From Omphiscola glabra (lineage: Eukaryota > Mollusca > Gastropoda > Lymnaeidae): a stretch of DNA of 64,000 bases. Both the position numbers and the translations under genes were made by a program. Positions 57,806 through 64,000 of the stretch are shown here, one piece after another. Positions within the stretch are counted from its first letter, which is position 1. Each line of letters opens with the position of its first letter. A model generated the notes under the pieces. It was not told where the DNA came from and ran no database searches. It was given only the letters and a program-made list of their open reading frames with translations. The stretch is taken from positions 23,297,549 through 23,361,548 of the forward strand of contig OZ024804.1 of assembly GCA_964017045.1 (NCBI GenBank), given 5' to 3'.

Positions 57806-58802
57806 CATTATAGCCCTATATGTGCACTCAAAATAAACTGATCATTATAGTCCTATATGTGCACTCAAAATAAACTGATCATTATAGGCCTAAATGTGCA
57901 CTCAAAATAAACTGATCATTATAGGCCTATATGTGCACTCAAAATAAACTGATCATTATAGGCCTATATGTGCAATCAAAATAAACTGATCATTATAGGC
58001 CTATATGTGCACTCAAAATAAACTGATCATTATAGGCCTATATGTGCACTCAAAATAAACTGATCATTATAGGTATATATGTGCACTCAAAATAAACTGA
58101 TCATTATAGGCCTACATGTGCACTCAAAATAAACTGATCATTATAGGCCTATATGTGCACTCAAAATAAACTGATCATTATAGGCCTATATGTGCACTCA
58201 AAATAAACTGATCATTATAGGCCTATATGTGCACTCAAAATAAACTGATCATTATAGGCCTATATGTGCACTCAAAATAAACTGATCATTATAGGTCTAT
58301 ATGTGCACTCAAAATAAACTGATCATTATAGGCCTACATGTGCACTCAAAATAAACTGATCATTATAGGCCTATATGTGCACTCAAAATAAACTGATCAT
58401 TATAGGCCTATATGTGCACTCAAAATAAACTGATCATTATAGGCCTATATGTGCACTCAAAATAAACTGATCATTATAGGCCTATATGTGCACTCAAAAT
58501 AAACTGATCATTATAGGCCTATATGTGCACTCAAAATAAACTGATCATTATAGGCCTATATGTGCACTCAAAATAAACTGATCATTATAGGCCTACATGT
58601 GCACTCAAAATAAACTGATCATTATAGGCCTATATGTGCACTCAAAATAAACTGATCATTATAGGCCTATATGTGCACTCAAAATAAACTGATCATTATA
58701 GCCCTATATGTGCACTCAAAATAAACTGATCATTATAGGCCTATATGTGCACTCAAAATAAACTGATCATTATAGGCCTATATGTGCACTCAAAATAAAC
58801 TG
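57806..58802. repeat. 37-bp minisatellite, 27 copies
   Basis: The unit is GATCATTATAGGCCTATATG followed by TGCACTCAAAATAAACT. It is very uniform; sparse variants (GCCC, GGTC, CTACATG) recur in the array, which suggests block duplication. Confidence 0.96.
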
Positions 58803-61084
58803 TTCTAGAAATACGAGATTTAGCTCTTTGGTGTGATACAAATTTGCAAGCTGTAAAAACATAATTAAATGCTTAAAACTGTTTATATTTAAATGCGTTT
58901 TTAAGAGGATAAAATCAGTTATTTCTAGCAAATATCTATATACTGAAATGCCATCCAGTATAATATAAAAATTACTGTAATAAAACCACGAACATTCCTC
59001 TTACGGATTCCATGCGCACAATACTTGGTAATAAGTCATCATCGTCTGCTAAAAAATGTGCCAGTAAAACCGGCCACCCGGATGCTGGTGGGTCAAAGCT
59101 AGTACGCGATGCCTAAATTGAATGCAATTTCATGGATTTCAAAGCTGAAATAGCTAAGGTAAATCATTATTTTATCTTTCAGGAATCTGCAATTTATTTA
59201 AACGAATCTTTTTATTTCATATATTTGTGATTTATTGTGGCTTATCAAAAACGAATGTTAAACATATAGCTATACAAAATATTCGCCCAAGGTTTCTTCG
59301 CACCCTGTCGTAATTGCCCGAGTCCAAAATTAATCTAACAGGGCATAATTATAGGCCTACTATACAATGTTTATTATGAATGTAGGCATATTTTTATTGT
59401 TATTATTATTATTAGTGGTCTTAAACAGCGCGGTACCCCATCCCCATAAAAATAACTGAGCAAACATAATCATGACATTAAAAAATAGCAAACATTTATT
59501 TCATTAAAAAAACAGCTATTCTACAACAACAATAACAACAAAAAAAAGTATTTTCACACCACCCACCCCAGAACTTTTACATGTCATTATGGACAGCAAC
59601 AAGCAGCATCGTTTATCGGCAATTTGAGGGAATCAGTCGGGATAGTAGAGTTTACAGAGATGTGTTTTGAGTGCAGTTTTGAACTGGAAATTAAGGAGAC
59701 AGTTGATATATGGTAGAGAAGTGTGTTTTAAGTATAATATATTTTATATTTCAGTGGATGAAACCTACAACATCTTTAGATTTCGTAATTTCGTGACAGA
59801 TATCAGCACGAAAGAACAGGAAGGCACAATACACTGTGTAAAGCCAGAGACTAAAAGTCCAAAACAGATTGTCAACACAAATGTGTGAGTTGGCCACTGG
59901 TGCCGATTAGTAGTTGTAGTAGGAATATTATTAGTTATTTGTGCATTTTATTATTTCATTGCGAGCAATTGTGTGATCTACATGTATAATTGATGATTTA
60001 ATATATATACACAGGTTTTTGTTGTTTTGGATTTCGGAAATTTGGTCTAAAAAGGTGTCAGGAAATCTCAAATAAAGGCATCAGACTTAAAAAAACGTAT
60101 CTATTAGTCCTTTTAATTTATAATTTTCACTGCCAGTACCGAGTCGCAGATTTCTATACTAATTTATATAAACATTAGTTTTGTTAATTAAGCATTATTT
60201 GTATTTTGTAATCACATTCTGTTTATTTAAAATGAAAAAAATATATCGGTTTCGACATTATAAATATTTTTTAGATATTCTGCCTGGTTAATTATTTTTA
60301 AAAACTCTCCAAAAATTAAATTTTTTTTTGGTGAGAACATGTTTGGTTGAGATAATTTTAGTTAATTATAATTATAACTAATTCACTGTCTGTAAATTTC
60401 ATCTAAAAACTATATTTATATTCCAGTTACTTAATTTTTTAAAATAATATTTGTTATTGAACTAAAATTGACAATGAAAGAGATTCGAAAATTTCTACTT
60501 AGTTATTTGGGAGAGTAGCGGGTGTCCGATAAAGACTTTGTGAGTTGCTCAAAAATGTGACGCGGTGCCAGAGTTTTTATATCTACATAAATTGCATAAA
60601 ATATGGGATATGTTAAATTGTTTGTACACAAAGTTGGTTGCCTGTGGTTGTCGCTTACTTAGGGTTGATTCAAAAATCAAGTTTTTTTATATTCTAAACT
60701 CGATTCCTGGTTAATTAAAACAGACCCAATAATATAATATTAAAAATATAATTTACACATTTTCTCTGAATAATTTCGGGGACATCATCCGATCCATGTT
60801 TACTTAGCCAAAACCATAACAACCACAAATGATATGAAAGCGAAAGTGATATGCACCAAACTATATGCTCTGTTCTCTCCGAAAATATATTTTTTTCTTC
60901 TTGATCTTACCCCATTCAATGGGTATTTCCGTTCTGATGAAGCTGTGCTGTGTTTAAGGGAAAGAGTTGAATTTTTTAAATTTTAAATTTTCATCTAGAA
61001 TACCTAAAAAGAATAAATTTTCAAAAGATAATTCACAGTTTTAACAAAATAAGTTGACATATTGAAATTAAAAATAAAACCTGG
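58803..61084. other. AT-rich intergenic DNA
   Basis: Long AT-rich stretch with microsatellite-like TTATT at 59395-59416. A 73-codon frame at 59667-59888 has no recognisable feature. No gene is called. Confidence 0.4.
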
Positions 61085-61275
61085 TTAAAAGTCCTATGTC
61101 ATATATTATTATACTTTAAAGTTATACGTCATATATTACGATATTTTAAAGTCATAAGTGATATATTATTATACTTTAAAGTCATGTATTATTATACTTT
61201 AAAGTCATATATTATACTTTAAAGTCATAAGTCATACATTATTATACTTTAAAGTCATAAGTCATATATCACGAT
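61085..61275. repeat. About 23-bp repeat (ATATTATTATACTTTAAAGT)
   Basis: Seven or eight imperfect units of TCATATATTATTATACTTTA followed by AAG. Confidence 0.85.
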
Positions 61276-61359
61276 GCATTAGACAAAATATGAACTTTTT
61301 GTGTTATAGTAGATTTGTTATGCAACAATAATTGTAACCTTTCAGTCAAAGCACACGTG

Positions 61360-61472
61360 TTATTCATAGACAAACTTAAATGCCAATCCTTTCTTTTCCT
61401 CCCTGTCTATGTAGTCATCGAATTCTTGCACTTGTTCCTCTGTTAATTCATTTTTCCAGTCCCCAATAATTC
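61360..61472 (-). CDS. Terminal exon of a second sulfotransferase
   Basis: 113 bases on the minus strand, the same length and phase as exon 6 of the SULT gene at 45622-45734. The encoded end starts GIIGDWKNELTEEQVQEFDD and finishes KGLAFKFVYE, differing at only three residues. The acceptor TTTAATTTCAG is present and the stop is at 61360-61362. Intron sequence to about 61595 also matches the first gene's intron 5 (TTCAAACA, TGTGATGTGA). Exons 1-5 were not found up to 64000. They may lie to the right, or this may be a truncated duplicate. Confidence 0.75.
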
Positions 61473-61624
61473 CTGAAATTAAAATTCCACAGGTTCAAAC
61501 ATTATTTATGTGACTTAGAAACATTTTATCAGCCAAGTCTAATGGGAACAACTAGTGACAAACTAAGTAAAATAATTGTGATGTGAGCTTGCATAAATGT
61601 CTTATTTGTACGTCTAAATTGACC

Positions 61625-61930
61625 ATGACCATTAAAATGTTAATCATCGTATTCGCTCTAGTTCTCACTTTGGCTGTGGGTGCGCAGACGGGGAATGAGA
61701 CTCAATCTAGAATAAAATGCTCTTGTGCAGTAAGTGCAGGGGATGGATGGGGTATCTCCAGGTGCAGAGTTAACCCGGACTTTTCTAACATTTCTTTTGT
61801 CCTCTGCAGACACTTTTCTGTTACCTTCGTTGAGACAAAAATGTGTGCAGGCATTGGAGAAATTCTTATCTTGACCTATGGCACATTGTCCCCACCTGGT
61901 ATGAATGTCATGTCTCTATTCACTGTTTGA
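61625..61930 (+). CDS. Candidate secreted cysteine-rich peptide (first exon or 101 aa)
   Basis: ATG at 61625 in a good context (GACCATGA) opens MTIKMLIIVFALVLTLAVGA, a strong signal peptide, followed by QTGNETQSRIKCSCA. A GTAAGT donor lies at 61730, so the coding exon may be 61625-61729 (35 codons). A good acceptor (TTCTTTTGTCCTCTGCAG) ends at 61810, but joining the two gives an early stop. Read unspliced, the frame runs 101 codons with six cysteines after the signal. It is not recognised as any family. It lies antisense within the presumed intron of the second SULT copy. The coding call rests on the signal peptide and splice-like sites only. Confidence 0.35.
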   Translation: MTIKMLIIVFALVLTLAVGAQTGNETQSRIKCSCAVSAGDGWGISRCRVNPDFSNISFVLCRHFSVTFVETKMCAGIGEILILTYGTLSPPGMNVMSLFTV

Positions 61931-62200
61931 ACCTAGCTCCGCCCCTCCACGTCACGACCTATCGCAGTGGACTTACGTCTCCACCTTTCTTTCACTCTTC
62001 CCTATTTAACATTTCTCCCACTTACTTTCTGTCACAAATGTTTTGCTGCTCCCTTGGACACAAATCTGGGCTAAGTGCTATATTCTTTTTTTTTGTTCGC
62101 TGATGAAGGCTTCCTGCCGACACGTTCGTTGTTTTGTTGCTTTCCCTTTTTTCAGGTTTAACCATACTGTGTTTTACTAATTTCCAATCATGGAATAGTC
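61931..62200 (+). mobile_element. Dispersed repeat with hammerhead-like word
   Basis: Homologous to 18850-19040 from about 62040 (GGCTTCCTGCCGACACGTTC, TTGTTTTGTTGCTTTCCC). CTGATGA at 62100-62106, a GGC...GCC stem and GACAC at 62119-62123 resemble a hammerhead ribozyme core (CTGATGA-stem-GAAAC) with one mismatch. A probable retroelement end. Confidence 0.45.
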
Positions 62201-62209
62201 GTACCATTG

Positions 62210-63165
62210 ATTATAACTTACCGGGACATCCATATTTTGCCATGTTCCTACAAAGACCGCCTTTATTAACAGGGTCAACGGCATTGGTCACGTCTCTATA
62301 GTTGGTGAAAATGTCAACATTCGGATAATAGATTTTTTATCTGCAGCTGTCTGGTCGCAAACATCATATCAAAAGTTCCGAGTACTTTGCAGAAACAACA
62401 TTGACTTTCTGGCAGAAGACCCTTCTCAAAATGCGTATAAAGACGGTACAGATAGATTATAGTGAGTACAGGTTAACAACAGATGGATTCTTGAAATCAT
62501 GTAGAATCGTTCATCTCACGTTGTGGTGCCGACTTCCTATAGTTAAGGTAGGGATTATTTAATACATTTTATTTTCCCCCAGAAGCTGCTCGATTACGAC
62601 AAAGTTTTCATCGATAAAGACAGTATTTTCTTTGGAGCTTGGTCCACAGAAACACTACCGCGGTTTTATCCAGCATGGATCTAAGGAAAGCCAGGGATTT
62701 GTCGTGGGATTTTCAGAAAAGTGGATTCAATACTTTCTTCCTGAGCATCCACAAAAGATTTCTTGATGGTGTGATTCCTGAACTTTGTGGAGTTAAGACG
62801 CTTTAGGGTGTTCTTCCCCTGTGGACGATTTTTGTGTTCCATGTGAAGGTTGATAATAAGATGGTGATCTGTCTATCATTCTTCACCGCCCATAGACTTG
62901 GACACATGTCTTTCTTTCCTCCTGATAATAACATTAACATTGTCGATTCCAATGTTATGAATGATATTGCATCCAGAACGTCACATTACACGTTGGAAGG
63001 CGCAATACCATATTAGTAATCAGAAGTTCATTCTCTGCACATGTCTGAATAAAAAAGAAGACCTTTACTGTTGCAATGGTCTACTCCATTCTAATCTAGC
63101 GTTTTGGTCACTGACCACGCGAATATTGAGGTCACCAAGAACCATTATGGAACGCCAGAAAGATC
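62210..63165 (-). mobile_element. Degraded RTE-like LINE fragment, minus strand
   Basis: The right part (63160-62650) reads with frameshifts as endonuclease: IMVLGDLNIRVVSDQ, then WSRPL, NFLITNMVLRLPT-like and a RRKxRHV-like stretch. The left part (62310-62215) reads FTNYRDVTNAVDPVNKGGLC followed by RNMAKYGCPG, the reverse-transcriptase block seen at about 3950-4040 in the other element. It is the same family as the 2096-5292 LINE in opposite orientation, with the middle mostly lost or unreadable. Confidence 0.65.
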
Positions 63166-63304
63166 CTCTTTGAGCTTTGACTTTGCTTGACCTGAGTTTT
63201 TCATTGTTTGAGTGAAGCAGCAGATGATTGTCAGCTTATTTTTTCAGATAAGAGAAAGAGTTTTTTTGTCCTTATTATTTCATGGTTTCTTTTCTCGTAC
63301 CATC

Positions 63305-63606
63305 AAGCATGACAATCATTAGCATGACAATCATTAGCATGACAATCATTAGCATGACAATCATTAGCATGCCAATCATTAGCATGACAATCATTAGCAT
63401 GTCAATCATTAACATGACAATCATTAGCATGACAATCATTAGCATGACAATCATTAGCATGTCAATCATTAGCATGACAATCATTAGCATGTCAATCATT
63501 AGCATGACAATCATTAGCATGACAATCATTAGCATGTCAATCATTAGCATGACAATCATTAGCATGACAATCATTAGCATGTCAATCATTAGCATGACAA
63601 TCATTG
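63305..63606. repeat. 15-bp repeat, 20 copies
   Basis: AGCATGACAATCATT in tandem with an A/T alternation (GACAATC or GTCAATC). The 5-codon period leaves both strands open (MTIIS / MLMIV), an artefact. Confidence 0.95.
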
Positions 63607-64000
63607 TAGATCTAAGAGCAAAACCAACACCAACTTCACGACGCCATTACACAACGGCTTATTAAGAGCCACTTTCTTTAGTTCGCCCTCTCCTGCAAGC
63701 CGGGTCTCGCTAAGGGGTTCATTGTTCACCTTGTGCCTGGCTATTTTATTTCCTATGTGGTCTGTTCTCCTCTAAGATCTGTCCGCGTCGTCCTCGTCCT
63801 AAAGAGTGATCACACTCCAATCAACGTTTGTTGGAGGTTTGATTTGATGTTTTGTTTTAATCTTTTTTTATTTTTAAATTCTACTGCATAGATAGGGTCC
63901 CCTCTTTCATAGTTATGAAATCAGTGACAGTGTGTGTGTTTTAATGTTGGTGAAAAATGGGGCTTGTGAGCGAAGGTGAACAATTTTCACGTCACGAGTG
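63607..64000. other. Right end of window, no gene recognised
   Basis: No coding signal. CAAGCCGGGTCTCGCTAAGG near 63700 is GC-richer than its surroundings but not identified. Confidence 0.4.

Noticed and set aside
57806..58802. CRISPR-like array
   Set aside because: Units are contiguous 37-bp repeats without unique spacers, in a eukaryotic genome; an ordinary minisatellite.

Overview
This is nuclear genomic DNA from an animal. The clues are a six-exon gene with GT-AG introns, non-LTR retrotransposons of RTE-like and CR1/jockey-like type, tRNA-derived SINEs, AT-rich intergenic DNA and an exceptional load of minisatellites. Secreted fibrinogen-domain proteins in tandem, together with these repeat types, point to a lophotrochozoan, most likely a gastropod mollusc. 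That assignment is inference.

Left part (1-14.2 kb): a tandem segmental duplication. Each copy carries one intronless gene for a secreted protein with a signal peptide, a PAN/apple-like region, one EGF-like module and a fibrinogen-related domain (366-1454 and 9800-10891). Flanking DNA is recognisably homologous on both sides. Since duplicating, copy 1 gained an RTE-like LINE and a solo LTR, and copy 2 gained a 43-bp minisatellite. The two proteins are almost identical except for one block of about 60 residues in the middle of the fibrinogen domain.

Middle (14.2-26.1 kb): several minisatellites, including a nearly perfect 30-bp x 30 array. Then comes a large exon of a DUF229 (sulfatase/phosphatase-fold) membrane protein that appears to have lost its metal-binding residues and runs into an assembly gap at 20651-20850. 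After it lie a LINE 3' fragment and a long, frameshifted CR1/jockey-like LINE on the minus strand.

26.2-36.6 kb: one continuous 16-bp GC-rich satellite of roughly 650 units. It has long G runs on the minus strand, no stop codons on the minus strand in any frame of the consensus, and duplicated higher-order blocks.

Right part (36.6-64 kb): more minisatellites, SINEs and LINE fragments surround a complete cytosolic sulfotransferase gene (SULT) on the minus strand. Six coding exons between 45622 and 51393 encode 298 residues. A second sulfotransferase terminal exon lies at 61360-61472. It continues into intron sequence homologous to the first gene, which is then interrupted by repeats. A possible short secreted-peptide exon lies just beyond on the opposite strand.

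No operons, CRISPR arrays, rRNA or convincing tRNA genes were seen. Exon joins, repeat copy numbers and family names come from reading by eye.
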